From Cryptosporangium phraense (lineage in GTDB: Bacteria > Actinomycetota > Actinomycetes > Mycobacteriales > Cryptosporangiaceae), in the NCBI RefSeq assembly GCF_006912135.1, contig NZ_VIRS01000004.1, positions 124,001 through 188,000 on the forward strand: a stretch of DNA of 64,000 bases, written 5' to 3'. Shown here in pieces: positions 1-8,212 of this stretch; position 1 is the first letter of the stretch, and every line of letters starts with the position of its first letter. Made by a program: the position numbers and the translations under genes. Under the pieces are notes generated by a model. It searched no databases. It saw nothing but the letters and a program-made list of their open reading frames with translations, and had not been told where the DNA came from.

Positions 1-1629
1 GTCCGGCGTCGTGTCGAACGTCGCCGAGAGGCCGTCCGGCGGCACCGGCCCGGTCAGCCGCGACAGCTCCTCCCGGAGCAGACGGCACGCCCCGTCGATC
101 GCCCAGCCCCACGATGCGCTGCCCGACGAGCCACCGGCGATCGACGCCCGCGTCAGGCCGCTGTCGCCGATCCGGACCGTGACGTTCTCCAGCGGCACGC
201 CCATCCCGTCGGCGGCGATCTGGTGCAGCACGGTCCGCGAGCCGGTCCCGATGTCGACCGCGGCCAGCGTCACCTCGACCCGGCGCTCCGGGTCGATCCG
301 CACGGTGGCCGTCGACGGCATGACCATCGACGGATAGGTCGCCCCGGCCATCCCGGTCCCGACCCACCAGCGGCCCTCCCGTCGCTGCCGCGGCTCGAGA
401 GAGCGCCCGGCCCAGCCGAATCGCGACGCACCCAGCCGCAGGCACTCCACGTAGTGCCGGCTGCTGAACGGCGTCCCGTCCTCCGGCTCCACGTCCGGCT
501 CGTTGCGTATCCGCAGCTCGATCGGGTCGATCCCCAGCGAAACCGCGAGCTCGTCCAGCGCACCCTCCAGCGCCACCATCCCCGGCGCCTCGCCCGGAGC
601 GCGCATCCACCGGGGCGTCGGCATGTCCAGCCGGGCCAGCCGGTGGGACGTCCGCCGGTTCGGGGCCGCGTACATGTGCCGGGTCACCACCGCGGTCTGC
701 TCGGCGAACTCGAACAGCCGGGACGTCTGCTCGACGACGTCGTGGGCGATCGCGGTCAGCTTCCCGTCCGCGCTCGCACCCAGCCGCACCCGCTGGATCG
801 TCGGCGTCCGGTGACCCACCATCGTGAACAGCGCCTGCCGGGGCAGCGCGAGGCGCACCGGCGTGCCCACCACCCGCGCCGCCATCGCGGCCAGGATCGC
901 GTTCGGCCGCGCGCTGCCCTTCGACCCGAACCCGCCGCCGACGTGCTCCGCGATCACGTGGATCTGCGAACGCTTCAGGCTGAATACTTTCGCGACCTGG
1001 GAAGCGATCGCCGACGGTCCCTGATTCGAGTCGTACAGCACGAGGTCGTCACCGACCCACATCGCCGTCGTGGCGTGCGGCTCCATCGGGTTGTTGTGCA
1101 GCGCGGGCGTCGAGTAGGTCACGTCCACGGTGGCCGCGGCCGCGGCCAGGGCCGCGTCCACGTCCCCGGCCGAGGTGTCCGACGGAAACGCCGGGTTGAC
1201 CTTCTCCGGCGTGTAGAGGCCGGGGTGGTCCGGCGTCAGCTCCGCGTCGTGCTCCTCCTCCACCAACTCCATTCGGACGCTCTGCGCTGCGCGCCTCGCG
1301 GCCTCGAGCGTGCGGGCGACGGCCAGCGCGACGACCTGACCCCGGTAGCTGATCCGGGGCGACTGGAGTACCTGCAGCTCCGGGTCGTCGCCGGACTCCA
1401 GGCGGGGCGCGTTCCCGTGCCACAGCAGCGCCAGCAGCCCGTCGTCGTCGCCGGGCTCGATCGAGACGACGTGGCCGCGCGCGATCGGCGCCTGCACCAC
1501 CCAGGCGTAGGCGACGTTCTCCACCGGGTACTCGACCGCGTACCGGGCCGTGCCGGTGACCTTCAGCGGTCCCTCGATCCGCGCCACCGGCGTTCCGATC
1601 GACGCGGTCCGGGTCGGTGTCATCGTCAT
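1..1629 (-). CDS. molybdopterin-binding subunit of xanthine/aldehyde oxidoreductase (C-terminus cut off)
   Basis: Large catalytic subunit of a three-component molybdenum hydroxylase (YagTSR/PaoABC type), which hydroxylates aldehydes or purines at the Mo cofactor and passes electrons to Fe-S and FAD partners. The frame is open from ATG 1629 to base 1 (543 codons), so the C-terminus lies outside. Seen: GGGFGSK near residue 232 and RAPGEAPG near residue 340, both hallmark cofactor-domain motifs, after an N-terminal Ald_Xan_dh_C-like domain. ATG 1629 overlaps the stop of the FAD gene, so translation is probably coupled. The substrate cannot be told from the sequence. Confidence 0.93.
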   Translation of the reverse strand, partial: MTMTPTRTASIGTPVARIEGPLKVTGTARYAVEYPVENVAYAWVVQAPIARGHVVSIEPGDDDGLLALLWHGNAPRLESGDDPELQVLQSPRISYRGQVVALAVARTLEAARRAAQSVRMELVEEEHDAELTPDHPGLYTPEKVNPAFPSDTSAGDVDAALAAAAATVDVTYSTPALHNNPMEPHATTAMWVGDDLVLYDSNQGPSAIASQVAKVFSLKRSQIHVIAEHVGGGFGSKGSARPNAILAAMAARVVGTPVRLALPRQALFTMVGHRTPTIQRVRLGASADGKLTAIAHDVVEQTSRLFEFAEQTAVVTRHMYAAPNRRTSHRLARLDMPTPRWMRAPGEAPGMVALEGALDELAVSLGIDPIELRIRNEPDVEPEDGTPFSSRHYVECLRLGASRFGWAGRSLEPRQRREGRWWVGTGMAGATYPSMVMPSTATVRIDPERRVEVTLAAVDIGTGSRTVLHQIAADGMGVPLENVTVRIGDSGLTRASIAGGSSGSASWGWAIDGACRLLREELSRLTGPVPPDGLSATFDTTPD

Positions 1630-2585
1630 CGCGAGACCTCTTCCAGCGTCGCGGCGACCAGGTTCCGGATCAGCGTCAGCTTGAACGCGTTGTCGGGCAG
1701 CGGTTCGGCCGCGGCCAGCTCGGCGTCGGCCGCGGCCAGGAACGCGTCGCGAGTGGCCGGGCCGCCGCGCAGAGCCGATTCGGCCACCCGCGCCCGCCAC
1801 GGCTTGTGCGCCACCGCCCCGAACGCCAGGCGCACGTCGTCCACCACGTCGTCCGTGATGCGGACCGCGGCGGCGACCGAACCGACCGCGAACGCGTACG
1901 AGGCCCGGTCGCGGGCCTTGCGGTAGGTACTCGGGAAGCCCAACGGCGGGACGTCGACCGCGGTGATCAACTCACCGGGCTGCAGCACCGTGTCGCGCGA
2001 CGGATCGTCTCCGGGCGCCCGGTACAGCTCCGAGACCGCGATCTCGCGCGAGCCGTCGGGACCGGTGACCTGACAGACGGCGTCCAGCGCCACCAGCGCG
2101 ACCGCCATGTCCGACGGGTGCGTGGCGATGCAGTGCTCGGACGCCCCCAGGATCGCCAGGTTCCGGTGGTCGCCGGTGCGGGCCGGGCAGCCGCTGCCCG
2201 GCGTCCGCTTGTTGCAGGCCTTGGTGACGTCGGTGAAGTACCGACAGCGGGTGCGTTGCAGCAGGTTGCCACCTGTGGTGGCCATGTTGCGCAGTTGGCC
2301 GGACGCGCCCGCGAGGAGCGCCTGACTGAGCACCGGGAAGTGCCGCCGGACGACCGGATGCGCGGCGAGCTCGCTGTTCCGGACGCCGGCGCCGATCCGG
2401 AGACCGCCGTCCGGCCGGCGGACGACGTCGTGGAGCGGCAGCTGGTTGATGTCGACCAGCGTGTCGGGCAGCGCGACGCCGAGTTTCATCAGATCGACGA
2501 GGTTCGTGCCGCCGGCGAGGTACGTGCCGCCCAGCGCGACGGCTTCGTCGATCTCGGTCACGGGCCGGTAGGCGAACGTCTTCAC
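1626..2585 (-). CDS. FAD-binding subunit of xanthine/aldehyde oxidoreductase
   Basis: Middle electron-transfer subunit (319 aa) of the molybdenum hydroxylase. The N-terminal half is an FAD_binding_5 domain with LAGGTNLVDLMKLGV near residues 19-33 and a TTGGNLLQRTRC segment, which contact FAD; the C-terminal third matches the CO-dehydrogenase flavoprotein C domain. The open frame extends further upstream, but GTG 2585 is chosen: it overlaps the 2Fe-2S stop (GTGA) and gives the normal family N-terminus beginning VKTFAYRP. Four-base overlaps on both sides mark a coupled operon. An extra Cys-rich stretch (RCRYF, KACNK) resembles the 4Fe-4S insertion of PaoB-type subunits. Confidence 0.93.
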   Translation of the reverse strand: MKTFAYRPVTEIDEAVALGGTYLAGGTNLVDLMKLGVALPDTLVDINQLPLHDVVRRPDGGLRIGAGVRNSELAAHPVVRRHFPVLSQALLAGASGQLRNMATTGGNLLQRTRCRYFTDVTKACNKRTPGSGCPARTGDHRNLAILGASEHCIATHPSDMAVALVALDAVCQVTGPDGSREIAVSELYRAPGDDPSRDTVLQPGELITAVDVPPLGFPSTYRKARDRASYAFAVGSVAAAVRITDDVVDDVRLAFGAVAHKPWRARVAESALRGGPATRDAFLAAADAELAAAEPLPDNAFKLTLIRNLVAATLEEVSR

Positions 2586-3079
2586 CGGGCCGCCTCCAGG
2601 ATCGCGTCGACGATGTTCGGGTAGGCGCCGCAGCGGCACAGGTTGCCGCTCATCCGTTCGCGGACCTCCTCGCGGTCGAGCGCCGGGGTCTCGCCCTCGG
2701 TGACCGCGCTGGGCCAGCCCTCGTCGAGCTCGCCGAGCATCCCGACCGCCGAACACACCTGGCCGGGCGTGCAGTAGCCGCACTGGAAGCCGTCGTGCTC
2801 GAGCATCTCGCGCTGCACCGGATGGAGGTCGTCCGGCGTGCCGAGCCCTTCGATCGTGGTGATCTGCGCCGACTGCTGGGAGATGGCCAGGATCAGGCAC
2901 GCGTTGACCCGCCGGCCGTCGAGCAGCACGGTGCACGCGCCGCACTGGCCGTGGTCGCAGCCTTTCTTCGCGCCGGTCAGCCCCAGGTGCTCGCGGAGCG
3001 CGTCGAGGAGCGTGGTCCGGGGGTCGGCGGTGAGATCGTGCGGTGTGCCGTTGACGGTCAGTCGAAAGGATTCGGACAT
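2582..3079 (-). CDS. 2Fe-2S subunit of xanthine/aldehyde oxidoreductase
   Basis: Small iron-sulfur subunit (165 aa), first gene of the Mo-hydroxylase operon. It has a plant-ferredoxin-like N-terminal domain with GCDHGQCGACTV (cluster cysteines, about residues 40-51) and a C-terminal [2Fe-2S]-binding domain with CGYCTPGQ and NLCRCGAYPN, so all eight cluster cysteines are present. It passes electrons from molybdopterin to FAD. The order Fe-S, FAD, Mo matches YagT-YagS-YagR. Unlike periplasmic PaoA, no Tat leader is seen, which suggests a cytoplasmic enzyme. Confidence 0.95.
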   Translation of the reverse strand: MSESFRLTVNGTPHDLTADPRTTLLDALREHLGLTGAKKGCDHGQCGACTVLLDGRRVNACLILAISQQSAQITTIEGLGTPDDLHPVQREMLEHDGFQCGYCTPGQVCSAVGMLGELDEGWPSAVTEGETPALDREEVRERMSGNLCRCGAYPNIVDAILEAAR

Positions 3080-3108
3080 ACCGCCGATCTACCCGGCCCG
3101 CTCGGCAT

Positions 3109-3942
3109 TTAACTCGCCAGCGTCGCCGTGTGGTCCGGGACGAACCGCTGGGTGTCGCGCGGCGGCCGCTTGTACCCCGAAGACTTCGGACGCTTCGGCA
3201 GCGCGATCTTCGGCTCGCTGACGTGCTGGTACGGCACCGTCGACAGCAGGTGCGCGATCATGTTGAGCCGGGCCGAGCGCTTGTCGTCGCTCTCGACGAC
3301 CCACCACGGCGCCTCGGGGATGTCGGTGTGCACGAACATCTCGTCCTTGGCCCGCGAGTAGTCCTCCCACCGGGCGATCGACTCGACGTCCATCGGCGAG
3401 AGCTTCCACCGGCGCAGGGGGTCGTCGAGCCGGGACTCGAACCGGCGCTGCTGCTCGGCGTCGCTCACCGAGAACCAGTACTTGCGCAGCAGGATCCCGT
3501 CCTCGACCAGCATCCGCTCGAAGAGCGGGCACTGGTGCAGGAAGCGGCGGTACTCGTCTTCGGTGCAGAAGCCCATGACCCGCTCGACGCCGGCCCGGTT
3601 GTACCAGGAGCGGTCGAACAGCACGGCCTCCCCGTGCGTCGGCAGGTGCTGGACGTACCGCTGGAAGTACCACTGGCCCTTCTCGCGCTCGGTCGGCGCG
3701 GGCAGCGCGACCGTGCGCGCGTAGCGGGGGTTGAGGTACTGGCTGACCCGGCTGATCGTGCCGCCCTTGCCGGCCGCGTCGCGCCCCTCGAAGATCACCA
3801 GCAGCCGGGTGCCGCTCTCGCGCAGCCAGGCCTGCATCGTGACCAGCTCGGTCTGCAACCGGAGCAGTTCGGCCTCGTAGTCCTTCTTCCCGATCCGGGC
3901 CGGCCGGGCCTCTTCATCGACGTCCACGCTGCGCTTAGCCAT
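3109..3942 (-). CDS. ppk2: polyphosphate kinase 2 family protein
   Basis: PPK2 phosphotransferase (277 aa) that moves phosphate between polyphosphate and a nucleotide. Seen: Walker A FEGRDAAGKGG (residues 51-61), the lid region around LPAPTEREKGQWYFQRY (about 80-96), and a Walker B-like VLFDRSWYNRAGVE with D110 and R111, all classic for the family. Length matches single-domain PPK2. Class I (polyphosphate-dependent NDP phosphorylation) is likely but not proven. It is followed on the same strand after 29 bp by the Mo-hydroxylase operon; a functional link is not evident. Confidence 0.95.
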   Translation of the reverse strand: MAKRSVDVDEEARPARIGKKDYEAELLRLQTELVTMQAWLRESGTRLLVIFEGRDAAGKGGTISRVSQYLNPRYARTVALPAPTEREKGQWYFQRYVQHLPTHGEAVLFDRSWYNRAGVERVMGFCTEDEYRRFLHQCPLFERMLVEDGILLRKYWFSVSDAEQQRRFESRLDDPLRRWKLSPMDVESIARWEDYSRAKDEMFVHTDIPEAPWWVVESDDKRSARLNMIAHLLSTVPYQHVSEPKIALPKRPKSSGYKRPPRDTQRFVPDHTATLAS

Positions 3943-4014
3943 CCGTGCGCCTCCTCTGCACCCTGCCCGACCCTACGTGCTGCGGCTGCGCGGGCCGGAA
4001 AGCACTCTGTGTGT

Positions 4015-4485
4015 CTATCGGAGAGTGGCGTCCAACCGGTCTCGGTGGGCGGCGGCGAGGAAGGCGCCCGGCTGCCATTGCCCGTCGGCCTGTCGGTAGA
4101 CGGTGTTCTTCGGCGACAGGTCGTTGTGGCAGACGACCTCCCCGCCGGCGGCCAGGACGCTCCCTGCGGTCAGATCGTGGAGTTCACGTACCAGGCGGGC
4201 CACGGCGACCAGGGAGGCGTTCGATCGGACCACTGTCTGACTCTCACGTTCCCAGGGCACGAAGCCGTCGAGGTAGGTCAGCATCTCCCGGCCGTGCTCG
4301 TCGAGGCCCAGCAAGCGCGGCGCGGCCGGCCAACTTCGGCTCTCGAGCAGGGACAACACCTGGTGGGTGTAGGCCGCCGAGGGCGGCGGGGACCGGCGCA
4401 CGACCTGGCCGGTCCGGACCACCGCGTTGACGAATCCACCGGGCAGCGGCTCCTCGATCGATGGGTCCGAACGGTCCTGCGTCAT
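4015..4485 (-). pseudogene. truncated aminoglycoside/choline-type phosphotransferase (APH fold)
   Basis: The product starts at ATG 4485 (GAGGAG ribosome site upstream) and is only 156 aa; APH-fold small-molecule kinases normally exceed 240. The Brenner-type catalytic loop CHNDLSPKN (H120 to N127) is intact and preceded by an LHDL helix. The frame then ends after AFLAAAHRDRLDATLR, exactly where the metal-binding DWD (family pattern AFLDWD) should follow. Without that aspartate and the C-terminal lobe it should be inactive, so I call it a pseudogene, though a short product could still be made. The native substrate is unknown. Confidence 0.7.
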
Positions 4486-5402
4486 CGCCCGCTCCTCAAC
4501 CCGTCCGCTCGACGACCCACCGCGATCCGAACGTAGCCACCCATGCCTCCTCGCCAACGACCGCACCGGCGCCGGGGTGGTTCGTCGACGAGGTCAGGAT
4601 CGCGTCGTTGTTACCGGTCAGCGCCGGTCGGGTGGCCGGTGGAAGGCTCACCGGCCGGTCTTGAACGCGGTCGTTCGGAAGCTGCGGACCGATGCGCCGG
4701 CGCGCGAGATTCCGCGGGAGACACGGGTCGTGAAATACCGCGTATGAGCGGCTGCGGACGGCCCCGGGGATCGGGTGCTGACCACGCGCGGGTTCACGAT
4801 GATGCGGTCGGGTAGATCGCGCGGACCTACCCCGAGGACTCGAGCGTCGTTCGGGCGCGCTAGCGCGCCGCCGGCGCCCGCGGGCGCGGGGCGGCATGAA
4901 GGGCTCCCCGCGTACGGGCGGCCCGGGGCGCTGCGGTCGCGGGTGAGGCGATCGGGTTATCTCGCGGAGGTCGGAGATGTCGGCGGCGGGGCCGGCCAAT
5001 GACCGTCTGGTCGACCGACGGTCAGTCCGCAGACAAGCCGCAACGGCTGCGGCCGCTCGACGACGCCCCGGTCGCCAGGCTGGGGCGAGGCCGGCTGCGG
5101 ACACGACCTGACCGCATCCCTCGCCGCCCTGCGTCGGCCCGCGATCGCCGCGACGATCCCGAACGCTCGAAACACCTCGCCCGGCGGGCGGCCACCGGGC
5201 AGCGCTTCGCTGTTCGCGGTCCGCCGGTCGAGGCCGGCGGTCGGCCTCGGTCGCGCGTCGCGTCATAGAACTGGCTTGTCCGCGCTTGCCCGGTGGGATC
5301 GATCGCGAGGTCGGTCCGGTCCGACCCGGGTGGGCCGGATACGCAGCCCCTTGACGGATCCGGCCGCGTGCTGGGGCCCGGACCAGCTTCGCCGACCTCT
5401 CG
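4486..5402. other. 917-bp stretch with no recognisable gene
   Basis: Several open frames cross this stretch on both strands, but their translations are Arg/Pro/Gly-rich, lack family motifs and have no convincing ribosome sites, as expected of GC-rich noncoding DNA. One notable feature is a perfect 16-bp palindrome at 4854-4869 (GGCGCGCTAGCGCGCC) in a GC-rich patch. It may be the eroded remainder of the region next to the truncated kinase gene. No RNA gene was recognised. Confidence 0.5.
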
Positions 5403-5846
5403 CTAATCCGGGGCCCGGTACGCGCCCTGGCCGTGTAGGACGACGACCACGCCCTCGAATTGGAGCTCCTGGTACGCCCGGCGAATCGTGTTGCGGGACA
5501 CCCCGTACTGCTCCATCAGCTTCGACTCGCTCGGTAGCCGATCAGCCGGACCGAACTCGCCCGCCAGGAGGCGCTCCCGCAAGCCGTCCATGACCACCCG
5601 GTACGCCGTCCGCTGGACGCCATTGCGGCGCTCGGGGGGCGCGACCCTGCGCCCGTGACCGGGGATCACCTCGATCGTTCCCTCTCGGGCCAGTAGCGCC
5701 AGGGCTTGGCGCATCGGGCCTCGTTGGGCTTCGAGCAGCTCGGCGAGCTTCGGCTCGGGCGGGAGCATGCTCCCGGGCGCGAACGCTCCCTTGCCGATGA
5801 GCTCCCGTAAGTCCACCGCGATCCGGCGGTAGGAATGCTCTGCCAC
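5403..5846 (-). CDS. tandem double-HTH GntR family regulator
   Basis: A 147-aa protein made almost wholly of two GntR-type winged helix domains. The first spans about residues 3-68 (YRRIAVDLRELI, LLPP-like wing start, then RGPMRQALALLAREG) and the second about residues 76-147 (VVMDGLRERLLAGEF, LPSESKLMEQYGVSRNTIRRAYQ, then GVVVVLHGQGAYR). There is no UTRA, FCD or aminotransferase effector domain. The second helix-turn-helix is canonical; the first is degenerate in its recognition helix. It is divergent from the EVE/flavoprotein pair and probably controls that intergenic region. Ligand unknown. Confidence 0.85.
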   Translation of the reverse strand: MAEHSYRRIAVDLRELIGKGAFAPGSMLPPEPKLAELLEAQRGPMRQALALLAREGTIEVIPGHGRRVAPPERRNGVQRTAYRVVMDGLRERLLAGEFGPADRLPSESKLMEQYGVSRNTIRRAYQELQFEGVVVVLHGQGAYRAPD

Positions 5847-5914
5847 GTCTCCCTCTCAAATTTGTCGCGACCCGGTGCTCTGATAGTACCTATGGTTGGG
5901 ACGAGTGTACAAGA

Positions 5915-5920
5915 TAGAAT
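5915..5920 (+). promoter_or_regulatory. candidate leaderless -10 box of the EVE gene
   Basis: TAGAAT is followed by seven bases and then GTG 5928. This geometry puts transcription initiation at or next to the start codon. No ribosome site precedes GTG 5928. The GntR gene starts 81 bp away on the other strand, so a repressor site is expected in this gap. Confidence 0.5.
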
Positions 5921-5927
5921 CGCGAAC

Positions 5928-6356
5928 GTGTCCCTCCGGAATCAACCTCTTGGCGCCTGGCTCCTCAAAGGCAACGCCGACCGCGCCGACCTGGCCGCCC
6001 GGTTCGCTGAAGAGCCGCGCGTCTCGCAGTGGTGCGTCCAGCCGAGCTACCGCACCCGTCTGATGCGCCCGGGCCAACCGGTCGTGTTCTGGGCCAGCGG
6101 CCGCGACGGCCGGCGCGTCGGGTTCTGGGGCCTCGGCGCCCTGGCCGGCGAGCCGGAGCTCGACCCGGACGACGGCCGCTGGCACGTCCCGCTCGACCTC
6201 ACGATCGCCCCCGAGCACGCCCGCGTCCCGCGCGACGAACTGCGCGCCGACCCCCGCCTGCACGACCTCGAGATCTTCCGCCAGCCGCAGGGCTCGAACC
6301 CGTCGTACCTCACCGTCGAGCAGCTCGAGGCCCTCCGCGAGCACTTCGATGAGTGA
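5928..6356 (+). CDS. EVE domain-containing protein
   Basis: EVE (PUA-like) domain protein, 142 aa from GTG 5928; an in-frame ATG at 5894-minus-2 (5892) would add 12 residues but has no ribosome site. Motifs typical of the family are GAWLLKGNAD at the start, QPVVFWASG and GFWGLGALAG in the middle, and NPSYLTVEQL at the end. EVE domains form an aromatic cage that binds modified bases such as 5-methyl- or 5-hydroxymethylcytosine, and are often linked to modification-dependent restriction or RNA modification. Here it stands alone, coupled to a flavoprotein gene by an 8-bp overlap and divergent from a double-HTH GntR regulator. Its substrate is not evident. Confidence 0.82.
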   Translation: MSLRNQPLGAWLLKGNADRADLAARFAEEPRVSQWCVQPSYRTRLMRPGQPVVFWASGRDGRRVGFWGLGALAGEPELDPDDGRWHVPLDLTIAPEHARVPRDELRADPRLHDLEIFRQPQGSNPSYLTVEQLEALREHFDE

Positions 6357-6861
6357 CTACCTGGCCGTCGTCGCCTGTGGATCGCCGCTGGCCGCGCGCG
6401 TCCACGAGTTCGCGACGGCGGCCCTCGACCGCGGCTGGCAGGTCCGCGTCGTCGCCACCCGGGAGGCGATGAACTGGGTCGACGCCGACGCGGTCGAGCG
6501 CGTCACCGGCGTCGCCCCGCTCGTCGAGCAGCGCCGCCCGGGCGAGCCGAAGCGCTTCCCGACGCCCGGCCGGGTCATCGTCTGCCCGGCCACGTTCAAC
6601 TCGATCAACAAGCTGGCCACCGGCATCATGGACAACTACGCCGCCGGGCTGGTCTGCGAGGCGCTCTCCAGCGGCACCCCGCTGACGATCGTCCCGCTGG
6701 TGAGCGGCGCGCTCTGGGGCCACCCGGCCTGGGCCGCGCACCTCGCGCTCCTGCAGAAGGCCGGGGTGACGCTCGTCGACGTCCGATCCGGACGGATCAA
6801 CGACCCCGCACCCTGCGACGACTTCAGCCGCGAGTTCGACCCGGCATGGCTGTTTCAGTAA
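6349..6861 (+). CDS. flavoprotein of the HFCD family (PPC decarboxylase-like)
   Basis: A 170-aa Rossmann-like flavoprotein. Seen: VVACGSPLAARV near the N-terminus, VVATREAMNWVD, then VCPATFNSINKLATGIMDN (about residues 83-101), the flavin-binding pattern of homo-oligomeric flavin-containing Cys decarboxylases, and PLVSGALWGHPAW. It is much shorter than CoaBC and lacks the synthetase half, so a pantothenate role is unlikely; a decarboxylase or peptide-modifying enzyme is possible. It overlaps the EVE gene by 8 bp (one transcript) and runs convergently 7 bp into the AraC gene. Confidence 0.8.
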   Translation: MSDYLAVVACGSPLAARVHEFATAALDRGWQVRVVATREAMNWVDADAVERVTGVAPLVEQRRPGEPKRFPTPGRVIVCPATFNSINKLATGIMDNYAAGLVCEALSSGTPLTIVPLVSGALWGHPAWAAHLALLQKAGVTLVDVRSGRINDPAPCDDFSREFDPAWLFQ

Positions 6862-7619
6862 CGCAGCGCGTACCGGCTCGGCGGCTCACCGAGGATCGCC
6901 GTGAAGTCCCGCGAGAAATGCGCCTGATCCGCGTACCCCAGCTCGGCCGCCAGCGCCGCCCAGTCCACCGCGGCCCCGTCAGCCAGCCGGGACGTCACCT
7001 CCAGCAGCCGGTACCGCCGGATGCACCACTTCGGCCCCACCCCGACGTACTCCGCGAACAGCCGCTGCAGAGACCGCACGCCGACGCCCAGCCGGGATGC
7101 CAGCGCGTCGACCCGGGTCAGCGCCGGGTCCGCGGCGATCACGTCCACCGCCGCCGACGCCTCCCGGCCCGCCGGGTCGACCGGCGGTCGGTCCGCGCGA
7201 AGGACCTGCTCGACCTCGTCCACCAATTGCTCGTCGGCCAGAGCGGACGGCAGCACCACCGCGCGGTCGAAGACCGCGTCCATCGGCACGGACCGGTCGG
7301 CGATCGCCGACACCGGCCCGCCGAGGTACGGCCGGAAGCCCCCCGGCCGGAACGCCACCCCGAGGGCGCGGCCCTCGCCGGCCAAGGTCCGATGATGGAA
7401 CCGGCGCAGCGGCCCGCGCACCTCTCCGGCCTCCTCGCCGACGAACGACAGGTGGACGCCGACGGTCGGCGGCAGAAGCTGCCGGTAAGGGGGCTGACCG
7501 CGGAGGTCCCAGCGCGCGATCCAGTAGTGGTCGACGAACGGCGCCAGGTCGGGCGACGGCGGCACCGACGAGTGCCGCTGGAACGACGCCCACCCGCCCC
7601 GGAGCCCACGCGCATCCAC
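6855..7619 (-). CDS. AraC family transcriptional regulator
   Basis: A 254-aa regulator. Residues about 15-130 form a DUF6597/cupin-like sensor half (PDLAPFVDHYWIARWDLRG, then FRPGGFRPYLGGP). Residues about 165-254 hold two helix-turn-helix units typical of AraC (LASRLGVGVRSLQRLFAEYVG and LAAELGYADQAHFSRDFTAILGEPPSRY). The start is GTG 7619, with a TAGGTT box six bases upstream, consistent with a leaderless transcript. It is divergent from the TIGR03086-type gene at 7683, its likely target. Confidence 0.92.
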   Translation of the reverse strand: MDARGLRGGWASFQRHSSVPPSPDLAPFVDHYWIARWDLRGQPPYRQLLPPTVGVHLSFVGEEAGEVRGPLRRFHHRTLAGEGRALGVAFRPGGFRPYLGGPVSAIADRSVPMDAVFDRAVVLPSALADEQLVDEVEQVLRADRPPVDPAGREASAAVDVIAADPALTRVDALASRLGVGVRSLQRLFAEYVGVGPKWCIRRYRLLEVTSRLADGAAVDWAALAAELGYADQAHFSRDFTAILGEPPSRYALRY

Positions 7620-7625
7620 ACGTCG

Positions 7626-7674
7626 AACCTAGTCGCGTTTGTTCAAGACAGCCCTGACCAGCGACTCCTACGGT
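7626..7674. promoter_or_regulatory. back-to-back leaderless promoters between the AraC and TIGR03086 genes
   Basis: On the minus strand TAGGTT (7631-7626) lies six bases before GTG 7619. On the plus strand TACGGT (7669-7674) lies eight bases before ATG 7683. Both genes lack a ribosome site, so both transcripts probably begin at their start codons within a 63-bp gap, leaving very little room for a shared AraC-type operator. Confidence 0.5.
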
Positions 7675-7682
7675 TGGCGACC

Positions 7683-8210
7683 ATGCACACCCTGGTATCC
7701 GCCGCGGTCGGCCCGACCGCCGAGATCATCGCCGCGATCGGCGACGAACAGCTCGACGCGCCGACGCCGTGCCGCGAGTACGACGTGCACGCGCTGCTGG
7801 AGCACCTGTCGTACTGGCGCCCGTCGCTGGTCGGAGCGGCCCGCAAGCAACTGGTCGAGCCCGGGAGCTCCGACGCGACCCTGGACGAACTCGTCGACGC
7901 CTGGAGCGAACCCGACGCCTGGGCCGGAACCACCCGGATGGGCGGCCCGATGGAGATGCCCGCGTCGCTGGTCGGCGAGATGGTGCTGGGCGAGCTCGTC
8001 GTGCACGGCTGGGACGTCGCGCGAGCGACCGGACAACCCGTGACCTGGGACGATGCCGTGCTGAAAGTCGTCCACCAAGGTCTCGGAGCGACCGCGAAGC
8101 AGGGCCGGGAGATGGACCTCTACGGTCCGGAGGTGCTGGTGGCGGCGGACGCGCCGCTGCTCGACCGGATCCTCGGCCTCACCGGCCGCGACCCGCGCTG
8201 GCCGGCCTGA
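7683..8210 (+). CDS. TIGR03086 / maleylpyruvate isomerase-like DinB-fold protein
   Basis: A 175-aa DinB-superfamily four-helix protein. Seen: LDAPTPCREYDVHALLEHL (about residues 27-45), with the His that starts the metal triad in this family, and GEMVLGELVVHGWDVARATGQP (about 98-119), whose HGWDVARATG is a hallmark of TIGR03086 and mycothiol-dependent isomerase-like proteins. Members bind a divalent metal and may use mycothiol; the reaction here is unknown. ATG 7683 is chosen because the upstream frame is only antisense to the AraC gene. It ends 2 bp from the convergent gene at 8213. Confidence 0.85.
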   Translation: MHTLVSAAVGPTAEIIAAIGDEQLDAPTPCREYDVHALLEHLSYWRPSLVGAARKQLVEPGSSDATLDELVDAWSEPDAWAGTTRMGGPMEMPASLVGEMVLGELVVHGWDVARATGQPVTWDDAVLKVVHQGLGATAKQGREMDLYGPEVLVAADAPLLDRILGLTGRDPRWPA

Positions 8211-8212
8211 CC

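Noticed and set aside
223-1926. A 567-codon plus-strand open frame
   Set aside because: It is antisense to the Mo and FAD subunit genes; the translation is Arg/Pro/Gly-rich without motifs, as expected in GC-rich DNA.
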